Source: Siphonodentalium dalli
Lineage: Eukaryota > Mollusca > Scaphopoda > Gadilida > Siphonodentaliidae
Length of the DNA: 64,000 bases
NCBI GenBank assembly: GCA_032622095.1
Contig: CP136063.1
Location: 213,359,982-213,423,981, forward strand
Reading direction: 5' to 3'
The translations under genes and the position numbers were made by a program. Positions 23,199 to 34,476 of this stretch are shown here, in pieces. The notes beneath the pieces were generated by a model, which saw only the letters and a list, made by a program, of their open reading frames with translations, ran no database searches and had not been told where the DNA came from. Within the stretch, counting starts at the first letter, position 1; each line of letters starts with the position of its first letter.

Positions 23199-23446
23199 TG
23201 ATACGGGATGACTGATCGCATGACATATATATGTATGACACGGGGATGACTGATCGCATGACATGTACATGTATGATACGGGATGACCGATCGCATGACA
23301 TATACATGTATGACACGGGGATGCACTGATCGCATGACATATACATGTATGACACGGGGATGCACTGATCGCATGACATATACATGTATAACACGGGGAT
23401 GCACTGATCGCATGACATATACATGTATGACACGGGGATGCACTGG
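23199..23446. repeat. 39-bp tandem array, about 6 copies
   Basis: Units share ACTGATCGCATGACATATAC followed by ATGTATGACACGGGGATG. The first two units lack one or more bases (GGATGACTG rather than GGGATGCACTG). The core CATATACATGTATG is nearly palindromic. Frames on both strands are repeat artefacts (Ile-His-Val-Tyr-Val-Met type). Confidence 0.93.
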
Positions 23447-23553
23447 CGATGTCTTGTCGTTACAAAAGAACAAACGTTCAGTACATGTGCATATCCCCTG
23501 GATACACATGCGTATAACACACAAGCTTCGTACATCTCGCTGATATTCTTTAA

Positions 23554-24024
23554 AGGCACGGGCGGCGTTCGTTGCAGAAATATTTATATTCGTTCAAATC
23601 GCCATCAACAGAAAGAACATCAAAATATATACAGTTCAGCTCATATGCCAAACATAATCAGCGCGTAAATAGAAAATAATTGTCGTGAATACGTACGATG
23701 GTGTACTTATGTAAACAAGAGTATGTTCATGTTACATAAGTTGTGCTTCTGTTTACATAACACATCGCAATTCTATTGGTTAATCACACAAAAAATGATA
23801 TAAACGCTCTTTATTATTTCCATATCAGGAAAACAGTAAAAAATAACCCTCTTTATGTTTACCATATCCGGATCTAAACAAAAGCCAAGAAATGTAACGT
23901 TTTTTTTTGCTTTTGTTTACATAAAGTGGGGAAATGACAATAACATACTGTTTATACCATATTTCTGATTGGCATAATAACGAAGTCTGTCAACAGCAAT
24001 CCACCACCAACACCGCCCGTATCT
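23554..24024 (-). mobile_element. 471-bp TTAA-target MITE, family T, copy 2
   Basis: Flanked by TTAA (23550-23553, 24025-24028), from AGGCACGGGCGG to CCGCCCGTATCT. Internal landmarks shared with the other copies are TTTGTTTACATAA, GGTTAATCACACAAAAAATG and two ACGCTCTTTAT-like boxes. Confidence 0.85.
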
Positions 24025-24569
24025 TTAAATAAATAAGTTGTGATTGACTTGCAATCTAGTTACGATATTCGAGACATCAGACAGGATTAGATCGAAGATT
24101 TCTAACTTTAAGTGCTGTCAGCTAAATGTACCAAAGGTCAGGTCAGATGATCCTTGCGATTATCAGACCTTCTCTCATATCGGTGAAGATTGATCACCCG
24201 TATATACGAAAACAATCTGGCATTGGGGTCAATCAAGTGACTGCAGGTAGAGTCAAGTCAAAATACGACAAATATGGGCTCAACCTAGACAACATTTATT
24301 CAGAACTTATTTCATTCTTAGAGTGAGCATGGGCTTCTAACCTGACCACCTATCAAAAGCTCGCTGCGAGATCTGTGCTCAAATTACGGAAATTGCTATC
24401 GTTTCTCGCAACGACCATAGTTGTTTTCAGTCACATTTGTTTAGTGGTAGGGGCAATTTAAAATATCTCAAGAACGAGGACATGCTATATACCAAACGAA
24501 AGGGTGAGCATTTTTCTATACTCTAGATGATGTATAAAATGAAAAGCCGTTTCCTGAACCTGTACAACT

Positions 24570-25050
24570 ATAGTACAGGAGATATTGGTCGATCTTTGCC
24601 ACACACGAATCACGTTGACCCCGCCCATTTTCTTTCTTGTGGTCTCTTCTAACTTTGTTCGGGATGCTAACAAGAATGAGTGACCGCATACATTCCATAC
24701 AAGATGGCGTCCGTCCTGGTGGCAATTTTACTTGATATGAACCGGGTCTCTTTGATCACCAATATAGTACAGAACGTATCATACGTTTCAACACGATTCG
24801 CCAGACATATATACACCGCCCTTAGAATTTAGTTACCTATCCAACAAAGAACTTCAATATGGCGGACAAGATGGCGGCCGACATATGAAAATTTACTCTA
24901 AACTTGAAACGTTCCACCAAATATCGTTACTCCTTGTGGGACCATATAGAGAACTAGGTGAATTTTTTACGCATATTGTGTCGAATTTGTTGGCCCAAAT
25001 ATGACATATTGGTCAAATGCCGGTATAAACTTTTCCCAAATGACTCGACG
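24570..25050 (+). mobile_element. diverged single arm related to the giant fold-back element
   Basis: Starts ATAGTACAGGAGATATTGG, very like the 16421 terminus. It goes through TTTTCTTTCTTG, CAAGATGGCGTCC, AATATGGCGGACAAGATGG and ends near AATGCCGGTATAA, the same order as the 382-bp unit. It is a single diverged arm without a mate nearby. Confidence 0.65.
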
Positions 25051-25326
25051 CTTAACAAGTCAGATTTATATGTATATATTCAAATCTTTAATTAAAATGT
25101 GATAACAGGTGACGGGTTCGAAAACACATTTATCAATAAAATCGGTGAGGTCTATTGGTACACACGGAATGACTATATATGTGATCATCGCTGGGGTGTA
25201 TTGGTATACAGGAAGGTGTTGTACGGTTACGGGTGGGTACATAAGTATACTTGGAACCGCTGTCTTGTTATGGTTGGATGTATATGTATACATTTGTTGG
25301 CTGTATGGTCATGGATTGTGTGTATG

Positions 25327-25584
25327 CTGATACGGAAATAATAAAGAGGGTTTATATAATTTGTGTGTGATTAACCAATAGAATTGCGCTGTGTTATGTA
25401 AACAGAAGCACAACTGCTGTAACACGAGCAGGTTCTTGTTTACGTAGACCATCGTACGTCTTGACGACAATATACTATTTACGCGCTGATTATGTTTGGC
25501 ATATGAGCAAAACTATATATATTTTAATATTCCTTCCGATTTGAACAAAAATGAATATTTCTGTAACGAACGCCACCCGTGCCA
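25327..25584 (+). mobile_element. truncated TTAA-target MITE, family T, copy 3
   Basis: Opposite orientation to copy 2. The terminus CCACCCGTGCCA is followed by TTAA (25585-25588). The other end is missing: similarity starts at CTGATACGGAAATAATAAAG, about the middle of the family sequence. Confidence 0.7.
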
Positions 25585-25588
25585 TTAA

Positions 25589-26779
25589 GCACAATAGAAG
25601 AAACGATAAACGGTTTTCCTGACAATATTTGAACCAGGCGAGACGAAACTGAATACCCAACACTTTTCCGTAACCATTTTCTTGGTCACATGATGAAACA
25701 ACCAGACCCGAAATATTACTGTTCTAAGTACAACGCATTGTTGTATGTTTTTTTTTTATCAAAATAAGCGCTAAAATATACGACACGAAAAGCATACTCA
25801 TGGGTGCAATAGGGAACCTGCACCTGCAGCGATGGTTAAGTTGAATCACATAGTCTAGGAAGATATGAACACAGGGGTCGCATCGAGAGGGAATTTATGA
25901 GACTTACAGTTTTGGTTAGCATAAACACTTAACTTTCGCAATCAGTATGTTGGATTGTCAGAATGATAGCCAGACTTTTTTTCCCACCGCACACGATGAA
26001 AAAAATTGGTATTTAAAAAAAAATAGAGCCGACATATTTGAAAGAGTATATTCACACCTTTCGAGAACAGATATTCGTCCATTTTGATTTAATGGGAATG
26101 GGGAGATGACCAGTGACTGATGTAAAACATGTAACCATTGATCTGCGCATGACTGTCATGGCGTCATGTGACGTCAACTAATATTAAGCGTGAGAAGAAT
26201 ATGATGATTCACTCAAAGCCTTGTATTTCCTTTCTAATAAAACCTAAATTTAGAGGGTAAGCCCAATTATTTTATATAATATTGGAAACTACTGTCAATT
26301 AGCTACCTTTTAATGTAACATTTGTCGTTGTTGGCCCCATTATTGTTTATCAAAGGCAGAACAAGTAGTTTTCCACCGTATAAAATAACTGGGCATAACC
26401 ATCTTACTATACAATTCCGAAAAAGTATATTTCTGAAACAAAATCAAATAAAACACAGCAAACCAGCCGATAAGAGAGTTATATGTCCATTCTTGTCCAC
26501 ACTCGGTATATTAGGAAACGGAGACGATTTATTTAAGTTGCTGCCTTAACATAGATGGTCGTAACCAAATTTATATTGTCTTTCTTTTGTATAAATCTGA
26601 AAAGAAATGCACACCGAAACCACTTACCTCCGAAAAGCAACTTTCAAGCTTGCCCAGATAACACGAATCAGATTAAATACATGGATCACAATTAACGGAA
26701 TGACATGAAATGCGTGACATCAGAATTTGTGACGGCAAAAGTGAGTTTGAATATATAAAGAAGTAATTTGTCTTCTTAC
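25589..26779. other. intron / intergenic, no gene seen
   Basis: No exon with paired splice sites and no element ends recognised. The frame at 26322-26549 has no domain-like features. Confidence 0.4.
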
Positions 26780-26888
26780 CGCTGTGGCTTCCGTGGCTTC
26801 CGTGGCTTCCATGGTCTTTTTTAGACAGGACCAGTCCCACAAAGCAGACCACGACAACAAGGTTGAACAATATGTGGTTCCGAAACAT
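26780..26888 (-). CDS. signal-peptide exon of a secreted protein, gene A exon 1 (candidate)
   Basis: Starting at the Met at 26888, the frame opens MFRNHILF and then a hydrophobic core (LVVVVCFVGLVL), a textbook secretion signal. Next comes KKD and three G-S-H repeats, encoded by three copies of a 9-bp unit (GGAAGCCAC). The exon ends S-G(split) at the donor G|GTAAGA, phase 1, the phase needed to join the EGF exon at 15692 in frame. An upstream in-frame Met (26969) would bury the signal sequence, so I prefer 26888. The linkage over an 11-kb intron is inference; the signal-peptide and donor are seen. The His-rich repeat could bind metal, but this is speculative. Confidence 0.6.
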
Positions 26889-27301
26889 CTCGAAATGGTC
26901 AAGTGACAAAATATCGATGCAGCGCCGTTTTATTGGAGGCTGAATCATAAAAAAAGCATATGAACGCAAGCACGCATTGGCCCATGCCTAACTTTCGAAA
27001 GAATGTCAAGTAGTTTTGTCATGGTGTACTGAAGGTTTCATGATAAGATCGTACGTGTCACTTAGTGGGGCAACCCAACCGCGCATGTTGCTGTTAATCT
27101 GTATTACAATTATCATAGGTTTATAGTTATGCGTATAAATGTACCACTATACTCGCAATGTTGTGGCCACATTCTGGCCTGCTGTTAACCTTGCTTACAA
27201 CAAGGTGTTTTGTATACCCAGCTTTACCTTTGTTGGTTTCAGCACACATTTCATATTATAATCTTGTATCCCGGCGATCACATATATATACGCCGGCTGA
27301 T

Positions 27302-27437
27302 TTAGGACATCCGAAATATTTGCTTTATCTCGTTATAACGAGATACGATCTCGTTATAACGACATGCATACGCATCTTGTTAAAAACATATATTTTCTCG
27401 TTATTTCGAGATCATATTGTTCTGTGATATGTCCTAA
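27302..27437. mobile_element. 136-bp MITE-like element with TCTCGTTATAACGAGAT palindromes
   Basis: The ends are TTAGGACAT and ATGTCCTAA. Inside are two copies of CTCGTTATAACGA and a third degenerate one (CTCGTTATTTCGAG). The frame at 27158-27427 overlaps it and is not a gene. Confidence 0.6.
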
Positions 27438-28189
27438 CTCACCTTACACATATATATATAATTTCCATAATTTTATGGAACATAACGCTATGGATAATAT
27501 GTAGCACCAAGCAGTGGTCGGGTGGAGACGACACCGCAAATTCACACTTGTCTGGACTCTGGCCCGCAAAGCCAAATGACATAAATGGCGTCATGATCCG
27601 TGCGACGACGTCTTGTTGTTTTCATTAAGATAAAATCAATGCAAATGTATAAATTAAATTAAATTAGGCCAAGGCATGGGAAAATTCTTCAGAAGTTGTG
27701 AAGTAGCCAATTTTATTTTCATTTCGTTGGTCCATAGCCGAGTCCGCCCTTTAACATTCTCCACACAGTTGTTGTTAACCTGAAGTTACGTGACAATTTA
27801 TCCAAAAAACATACACGAGATCGGAAAAATAACGGGTGGACACAGAAAAATATATAACGTCATTCACCTGCGGCTAAGGTATAAACAACCACGCACTGGT
27901 GGTTGCTATTGATATACTGGAAATCGTGAATTCATGTTGTTATCATCACCAGCGTCGTTTATTTACTAACGAAAATAATTTTACTTATTCTACACTAAAT
28001 TAATGGCTTCTTAAGAAATTAAACTAGTTTAGTTGAAAGGCTGTGAACCTTGGCTCCAGATTGTTATCAGCATCATCATCGTTGTAAATTTAATGACGGA
28101 CGAAATTATTTCACGCATCCATGGAAAACAATTTGTTGGGACATTCTGTCCTTTGTTGTTTCCGTTGTTCATGTATAAAATCGTCAGTT
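27438..28189. other. no gene seen
   Basis: AT-rich intergenic sequence up to the rise in GC content that marks the retroelement. Nothing recognised. Confidence 0.4.
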
Positions 28190-28564
28190 CGAACATTTCA
28201 GTGCGGGTCGGTCACAGCTCAGTGCGGGTCTGTCACATCCCAATTTATCCCGCGAGTCTCTGGTGGGTTCGCTCCCTCTGATATGCTCGGTCTGGTGCCG
28301 AGTGTGCCAGCACCTCCTGCTGGGACACAAGCGGAACGGGTGCATCACGGTGTATCGACTGGGACCCCAGTTAGAGCGAAAGTACCAGGGACCGACCTCA
28401 ATGCAAAGGGCGGGGTACCGATGACTACTGAGCGTGGCTCGCTTGCTAGTGCTGGGTCCACATCGGGAGGCCCATCCAACCAAAATACTGTACCACAGAA
28501 TCCAGTAAGCACCATCCCGTGTGCAGTTGGCTCAAAACCAGCCCCATCATTGTCATCGGACTAG
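28121..28564 (+). pseudogene. retrotransposon N-terminal low-complexity region, ends at in-frame TAG
   Basis: The frame is rich in Pro, Ser, Thr, Gly and Val (VPSVPAPPAGTQ, SAGSTSGGPSNQ), as in ORF1 or N-terminal regions of non-LTR elements. The stop TAG at 28562-28564 is in the same frame as the endonuclease that follows, so a single substitution separates them. The first part (before about 28190) is probably host sequence, and the true start is not clear. No zinc finger or RNA-binding motif was seen. Confidence 0.5.
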
Positions 28565-29155
28565 GGGTTTGGGGCGAGGAGACCTGAAGTTCAACTAAAA
28601 ATAGGATCAATCAACGTGGGTTGGCTACTTAGTACAATCGATGAACCAGAATTCATCGATTTCGTGAGGTCACATGACATATCATGTTTACAGGAAACAA
28701 AAACTGACGATGCCGACACTATTCGTATCCAGGGTTATTCAACTCTAATTATTAAAAATAGACAAACTATATCTAGATATCGCTCTGGTGGATTGTGCGT
28801 ATTAGTGAGTGAAAACATATTAAACGTGCTAAGAATCAAACCTTTGGATTGCCACTGTGATTATATTGTTTGGCTCACGATCTCACTGGATAAATATAAC
28901 GCACATCTGCAATTAGTAGTTGGAAACGTTTATTTACCACCCGAGGGTAGTAAATACAGCTCAAAAACATGTTTTGATGAAATTTTTGGAAACGTTGCCG
29001 AAGCTAAGGCATACGGGAACGTTATTCTTCTCGGTGATTTCAATTCCCGAACAGCTCAGTTAATAGACTTCATTGCACCCGATAAAACCCATGATGACAT
29101 CGCTCCATATATTGAATTCCCAAAAGAGATGCTCAAAAGACAAACGTACAAATAA
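28565..29155 (+). pseudogene. APE-type endonuclease domain of a non-LTR retrotransposon (part 1)
   Basis: In the living element this domain nicks the target DNA to prime reverse transcription. Seen in order: SINVGW (Asn motif), CLQETK (catalytic Glu), GGLCVLV, VVGNVYLPP (Tyr motif) and LLGDFNSR (Asp/Asn motif). The frame stops at 29155, and the last motifs continue in another frame from about 29130. Reading begins right after the TAG at 28562, before a more conventional Met, because LKIGSINVGW is needed for the fold. Dead copy. Confidence 0.8.
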
Positions 29156-29896
29156 TTTCGGATACCAACTTGTTGACTTCTGCAGAAGCGCTAAACTTTT
29201 GATAGCAAACGGTAGATTCGGCTCAGACGCAAAAATTGGACTCCCTACTTGTAGAAAAGTAAGCGTTGTAGACTACCTTTTGACTTCTTACACATTATTA
29301 CAACACATTGTTGATTTCAGAGTCGAAGAATTTAGCGGTCTATTGTCTGACGTGCATACACCCTTATTTTGCGTAATACGAATTCCAACTGAACATTCGA
29401 TAGAATCGGAGAATAGAGACATCAAAATAACAACTAGCGAATCGTCAGGATACTTAACAAACAAATGCATCAAACCCCCATCACACGATGAGGAGAAATT
29501 ATTTACTAAAAATCTGAACATAAGTAAAATAAAAGAGTTTGAAAATTGTCTGAATATGAAATCGGATACAGATGTAACACTCGGTGATATCAATGATCTT
29601 AATAACTGTCTCAAGGAAATTTACTGCGAAGCCGCGATTAATACATTAGGAAAAAAAACAGGATTAAAAAACAAAGACATTGCCGATAGTATTTACAAGC
29701 CGAAACCGTGGTTTACGAAAGATTATTCAAATACAAGGAGAGCTTATAGAAAAGCCGTTAGTATTTCTAAGAAAAGTAAATCTGAAAAAAAACTGAAGCT
29801 CGCCTTGTCGAAAAAAGAGCGGTATATAAAAGAGCTACTCGAGCCAGTAAATATAAATTTAGATCCGATCTCAGAAATAAGATCGCTGTTGCCAAA
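29120..29896 (+). pseudogene. endonuclease C-terminus and basic linker of the retrotransposon (part 2)
   Basis: In the second frame the endonuclease continues with LVDFCRSAKLLIANGR, KVSVVDYLL and SDVHTPLF, a variant of the SDH-P catalytic end with an extra Val. A Lys/Asn-rich linker follows, including KPWFTKDYSNTRRAYRKA, a motif commonly found between endonuclease and reverse transcriptase. A second frameshift near 29890 moves the reading to the next part. Confidence 0.75.
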
Positions 29897-30243
29897 ATGG
29901 GGAACGCACGAGATTACTGGAAACTACTGGGTAGTCATAGAAATACACAACAAAACCTAAACACCCCGTCATTAACTGAATTTCGTGACTTCTTTGCGAG
30001 TGGTAATATCGACCAAAATAGAGACGATACTATCAGGGATGTGATAACCCTGTTAAGGTTCAGGACCCGTAATCACAGACTCCCTATCGAAGTAGGTGGC
30101 TGTGTGGGCACGTCCATTGAGGAAAGAAATTGTAAATTATGCAATAGCTCGGATATAGGAAACGAATTCCACGTCCTTCTGAAATGTCCAACGCTTAATA
30201 CCATAAGGGCTAAACATATCGCCCCATATTATTATTATACCTA
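29897..30243 (+). pseudogene. pre-RT fragment fused to C-terminal zinc knuckle; reverse transcriptase deleted
   Basis: Starts GNARDYWKLLGS, the region normally just upstream of reverse transcriptase, and by about 30030 jumps to TLLRFRTRNHRLPIE and a CCHC finger (C-KL-C, then H, then C-P) typical of the extreme C-terminus. No F/YADD or other polymerase motif is present, so about a full reverse-transcriptase domain has been lost. The frame is open across the junction. The junction is about 29995-30035. Confidence 0.75.
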
Positions 30244-30896
30244 GCTTGATCATCAAACTGAGACAACTTCTAAATAACAGAAAACCCCGGGTTACACGTG
30301 GTGTGGTCAAGGTAGTATCCGAAATAAATACCATTTTATCAATATAATCAGTATCCAAGGGCAACTTATATAATGATATGCTGTTATCGTTGTTGTTGTT
30401 GTTGTTGTTGTTGTTGTTGCCCTACGAAAATTGAATCATACAACTTCCCTAACCCCAAACACCGGTTGGTCAGATGACAAAATATGTAGTGGCTCTTTAA
30501 TTAAGAACTATGGATTCTCATAATTGTTTTTTCATTTTTCATAGTGAAACACTTCATCAAACTGCGCTGGCTATTTACGTGTCCATATCGCTGATAAGCG
30601 ACCTTTTCATGAAATGTATTCTTTAATATTGCCAGCTTTCAAAACGTGTTCACATGGACAGATGGCTATCATCATAAATACTTACGTATACATGGTACAT
30701 AGCTTTATAATTCACTTATTGCTCAATTCTGAGTCACTAAACTCTTTGGAAATCAATGGAACCACATGTGATTACAACATAGAACTGATGAGAATTAAAG
30801 ATAAACGGTCCAAAGCAATGGTCCTAAATCACTATCCCTTTGGCCCCGATGAGAAAAATAAATATCCTTTATGTATATATATGTATGTATCGTATA

Positions 30897-30930
<34 letters not shown>
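30897..30930. repeat. (TA)n microsatellite, copy 1
   Basis: TA run that is clearly shorter than its counterpart at 33519-33571 in the second duplicate. Frames ending in Tyr-Ile repeats come from it. Confidence 0.95.
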
Positions 30931-31133
30931 AGTAGTTGACAATGATTAGCATTAATTCTTGGAAGTTAATCAAATCTGATAACTAGGTGGTCCAGGATAA
31001 ATTGCAATGTTTTGTTGTTGGAATCTGACGATATGGGGATCATTGAGTTGGACTGTGTACTTTTAATTTAATTATAATTATTTAAAGGCATGTTCATGTA
31101 TATATGCATATGTTATCATATAGTAATACTCAC

Positions 31134-31354
31134 ATGACGCCCACAAGTGGGACAGAAGACACGTCCATGTGCACCAAAGCCTACCACTCGATAATATAAT
31201 GTTACAACTAAAAACCCATATTGCCAGAGTAGAAACAAGCTGGTAAATCCGAATAAATGAAGAATGAAATTCACAGGTGAAATGTCACAAACAAATTGAA
31301 TCCCCGAGAACGAATAAACCAAACCTGCTATCCTCCTGGCAGACAACATATGAC
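31134..31354 (-). CDS. candidate exon encoding a hydrophobic segment and CxxC, copy 1
   Basis: A 221-bp frame has a good acceptor (GGTTCTACTTCAG) and donor (CAT|GTGAGT), phase 1 in and phase 0 out. The translation includes SARRIAGLVYSF, then a long hydrophobic stretch (FILHLFGFTSLFLLW, FLVVTLYY) that could cross a membrane, and ends VFCPTCGRH. I recognise no family. The only difference from copy 2 is a synonymous Val codon, but the copies are too young for this to show selection. Confidence 0.3.
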
Positions 31355-31824
31355 CTGAAGTAGAACCCGTGTTTTTACAGTTTTGCCCGTGCACATGAGC
31401 TGTTAATATATGATTGTACGGTCAGTTTGACCTATATTTATTCCCCGACCACTCACTGCAGGGGCCCGAGCTGGGTGGGCCCCTCCGGTTGCAGCTCGGG
31501 TGCCATCGCCCAGTCTGGGTTGGGGGTGCTTATCGGGATCGCGGTGCTGCGGGTGGCTGGTTGGGGTTATTTTTTGATATAATTACACATGTATGTTTGT
31601 ATTTGAACGCAGTGGGCAGGCGGGTCAGTGGAGCAATGTATAACTATATACCACTGGTTGTGGTCATTTAAGTGAATAAACAATTCTTATAGTTTTTGAA
31701 TATTCTGGATTGAAGATCTTTTTAATTCTTGTTATGTCCGTTTTGACCTTATTATAACTGCTTGTGGATGCGATTGTTTTGTCTCACATTTTGTTCCGAC
31801 GGTGTAATTATATAATGTGCTTAA

Positions 31825-32290
31825 AGGCAAGGACGGCGTTCGTTGCAGAAATATTTATATTCGTTCAAATCGCCATCAACAGAAGGAACACCAAAATATT
31901 TACAGTTCCGCTCATATGCCAAACATAATCAGCGCGTACATAGTATATTGTCGTCAAGGCGTACGGCGGTGTACGTAAACAAGAGCCTGCTCGTGTTACA
32001 GAAGTTATGCTTCTGTTCACATAACACAGCGCAATTATATTGGTTAATCACACAAAAATGATATAAACGCTCTTTATTATTTCCATATCAGGAAAACAGT
32101 AACAAAAAACGCTCTTTATGTTTACCATATCCGGATCTAAACAAAAGCCAGGAAACGTTACGGGTTTTTGCTTTTGTTTAAATAACAAAGGGGGAAAATG
32201 ACAATAACATACTAAATGCCATATTTATGGCGGTTTTTGACGGAGGTGAATATTTTAGCAGCATACCCACCGCCAACGCTGCCCGTATCT
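31825..32290 (-). mobile_element. 466-bp TTAA-target MITE, family T, copy 4
   Basis: Flanked by TTAA (31821-31824, 32291-32294), AGGCAAGGACGGCG to GCTGCCCGTATCT, and close in sequence to 23554-24024. It was carried into the tandem duplication, so it inserted first. Confidence 0.85.
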
Positions 32291-33518
32291 TTAATACTCG
32301 GTTCTTGTATTCTGTGTCGTGCCAAACTTCGAACAATTCATTGCATCATTTTACATTCTACTGGAAACGATAACTGTCCAGTGCAACGATATTTTGATAG
32401 GGAAGGCTAAATGATCCAATAGTAGTGTATAAACGATAATTTTATATTACTGTATAATACAATTTTACAAAATACATGTACATGTATGGCAATGCATATA
32501 CTCAGGGAGTGATGCGCGATAAACAGGTGGCATTTGCTAAAGCGTCAAATTACTCTTAATACTACTCTTACGATTTGGCATCCACCTTGAAACGAAGTCA
32601 TCTCACAGAATCACCTTGGCATGTAGGAGTTTAATTATGCCAGAATATTGTTACACGTCCAGTAGTCCATGATACTGCTTTACTGGATCCTTGCCTCAAG
32701 TTGTTACTGGTAAGGTAGGTCCATTCAACCAGATTCCACAGTCGTCCTGAAAATAATCATACCATCAATGTACATACATGTATACCAAATCACTATGTTT
32801 TGTGTGTCTTCGTGCTTCAATACCAGGCTTTGAACTGCTTGCATTCGCCTCACTTTTCACCCATATCTCTGACCGCGTCATGTCAAACTGAGACAACTTC
32901 TAAATAACAGAAAACCCCGGGTTACACGTGGTGTGGTCAAGGTAGTATCCGAAATAAATACCATTTTATCAATATAATCAGTATCCAAGGGCAACTTATA
33001 TAATGATATGCTGTTATCGTTGTTGTTGTTGTTGTTGTTCTTGCCCTACGAAAATTGAATCATACAACTTCCCTAACCCCAAACACCGGATGGTCAGATG
33101 ACAAAATATGTAGTGGCTCTTTAATTAAGAACTATGGATTCTCATAATTGTTTTTTCATTTTTCATAGTGAAACACTTCATCAAACTGCGCTGGCTATTT
33201 ACGTGTCCATATCGCTGATAAGCGACCTTTTCATGAAATGTATTCTTTAATATTGCCAGCTTTCAAAACGTGTTCACATGGACAGATGGCTATCATCATA
33301 AATACTTACGTATACATGGTACATAGCTTTATAATTCACTTATTGCTCAATTCTGAGTCACTAAACTCTTTGGAAATCAATGGAACCACATGTGATTACA
33401 ACATAGAACTGATGAGAATTAAAGATAAACGGTCCAAAGCAATGGTCCTAAATCACTATCCCTTTGGCCCCGATGAGAAAAATAAATATCCTTTATGTAT
33501 ATATATGTATGTATCGTA

Positions 33519-33520
33519 TA

Positions 33521-33571
<51 letters not shown>
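33519..33571. repeat. (TA)n microsatellite, copy 2
   Basis: Expanded counterpart of the TA run in the first duplicate. Confidence 0.95.
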
Positions 33572-33574
<3 letters not shown>

Positions 33575-33775
33575 TAGTTGACAATGATTAGCATTAATTC
33601 TTGGAAGTTAATCAAATCTGATAACTAGGTGGTCCAGGATAAATTGCAATGTTTTGTTGTTGGAATCTGACGATATGGGGATCATTGAGTTGGACTGTGT
33701 ACTTTTAATTTAATTATAATTATTTAAAGGCATGTTCATGTATATATGCATATGTTATCATATAGTAATACTCAC

Positions 33776-33996
33776 ATGACGCCCACAAGTGGGACAGAAG
33801 ACACGTCCATGTGCACCAAAGCCAACCACTCGATAATATAATGTTACAACTAAAAACCCATATTGCCAGAGTAGAAACAAGCTGGTAAATCCGAATAAAT
33901 GAAGAATGAAATTCACAGGTGAAATGTCACAAACAAATTGAATCCCCGAGAACGAATAAACCAAACCTGCTATCCTCCTGGCAGACAACATATGAC
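33776..33996 (-). CDS. candidate exon encoding a hydrophobic segment and CxxC, copy 2
   Basis: Duplicate of 31134-31354 with the same acceptor, donor and phases. The sequence upstream of the acceptor differs by small insertions, whereas the exon differs by one synonymous base. Both copies being open would be expected for recent duplicates whether or not they are coding. Confidence 0.3.
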
Positions 33997-34476
33997 CTGA
34001 AGTAGAACCCGTGTTTTTACAGTTTTTGCCCGTGCACATGAGCTGTACTGTCCAGTTAATATATGATTGTACGGTCAGTTTGACCTATATTTATTCCCCG
34101 ACCACTCACTGCAGGGGCGCGAGCTGGGTGGGCCCCGCCGGTTGCAGCTCGGGTGCCATCGCCCAGTCTGGGTTGGGGTGCTTATCGGGGTCGCGGTGCT
34201 GCGGTGGCTGGTTGGGGGTATTTTTTTTATATAATTACACATGTATGTTTGTATTTGAACGCAGTGGGCAGGCGGGTCAGTGGAGCAATGTAGCACTATA
34301 TACCACTGGTTGTGGTCATTTAAGTGAATAAACAATTCATATAGTTTTTGAATATTCTGGATTGAAGATCTTTTTAATGCTTGTTATGTCCGTTTTGACC
34401 TTATTATAACTGCTTGTGGATGCGATTGTTTTGTCTCACATTTTGTTCCGACGGTGTAATTATATAATGTGCTTAA

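Larger units (their letters stand above)
28190..30420 (+). mobile_element. internally deleted non-LTR retrotransposon (CR1/Jockey-like type)
   Basis: Order seen: a GC-richer 5' region beginning with two 21-bp direct repeats (TCAGTGCGGGTC...), a Pro/Ser/Thr/Gly-rich frame, an APE-type endonuclease, a basic linker, then directly a C-terminal zinc-knuckle segment. The reverse transcriptase between linker and knuckle is missing. A (TTG)n run at about 30378-30419 ends the element, like the short tandem 3' tails of this class. The frame is broken by one in-frame TAG and two shifts. The exact clade is not determined. Confidence 0.75.
30253..32872 (+). repeat. 2.62-kb tandem duplication, copy 1
   Basis: Begins TCAAACTGAGACAACTTC inside the 3' end of the retroelement and ends CCCATATCTCTGA. 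The next copy starts after a 10-base filler (32873-32882). Identity to copy 2 is high, with differences mostly at the (TTG)n and (TA)n tracts and isolated substitutions. Contains a family-T MITE and a candidate exon. Confidence 0.95.

Noticed and set aside
23183-23559. 113-121-codon frames with Ile-His-Val-Tyr-Val-Met type repeats
   Set aside because: Translation of the 39-bp tandem array; open in several frames on both strands.
30780-30830. CTGATGAG motif as a hammerhead ribozyme core
   Set aside because: The required GAAA and paired stems are not in place around it.
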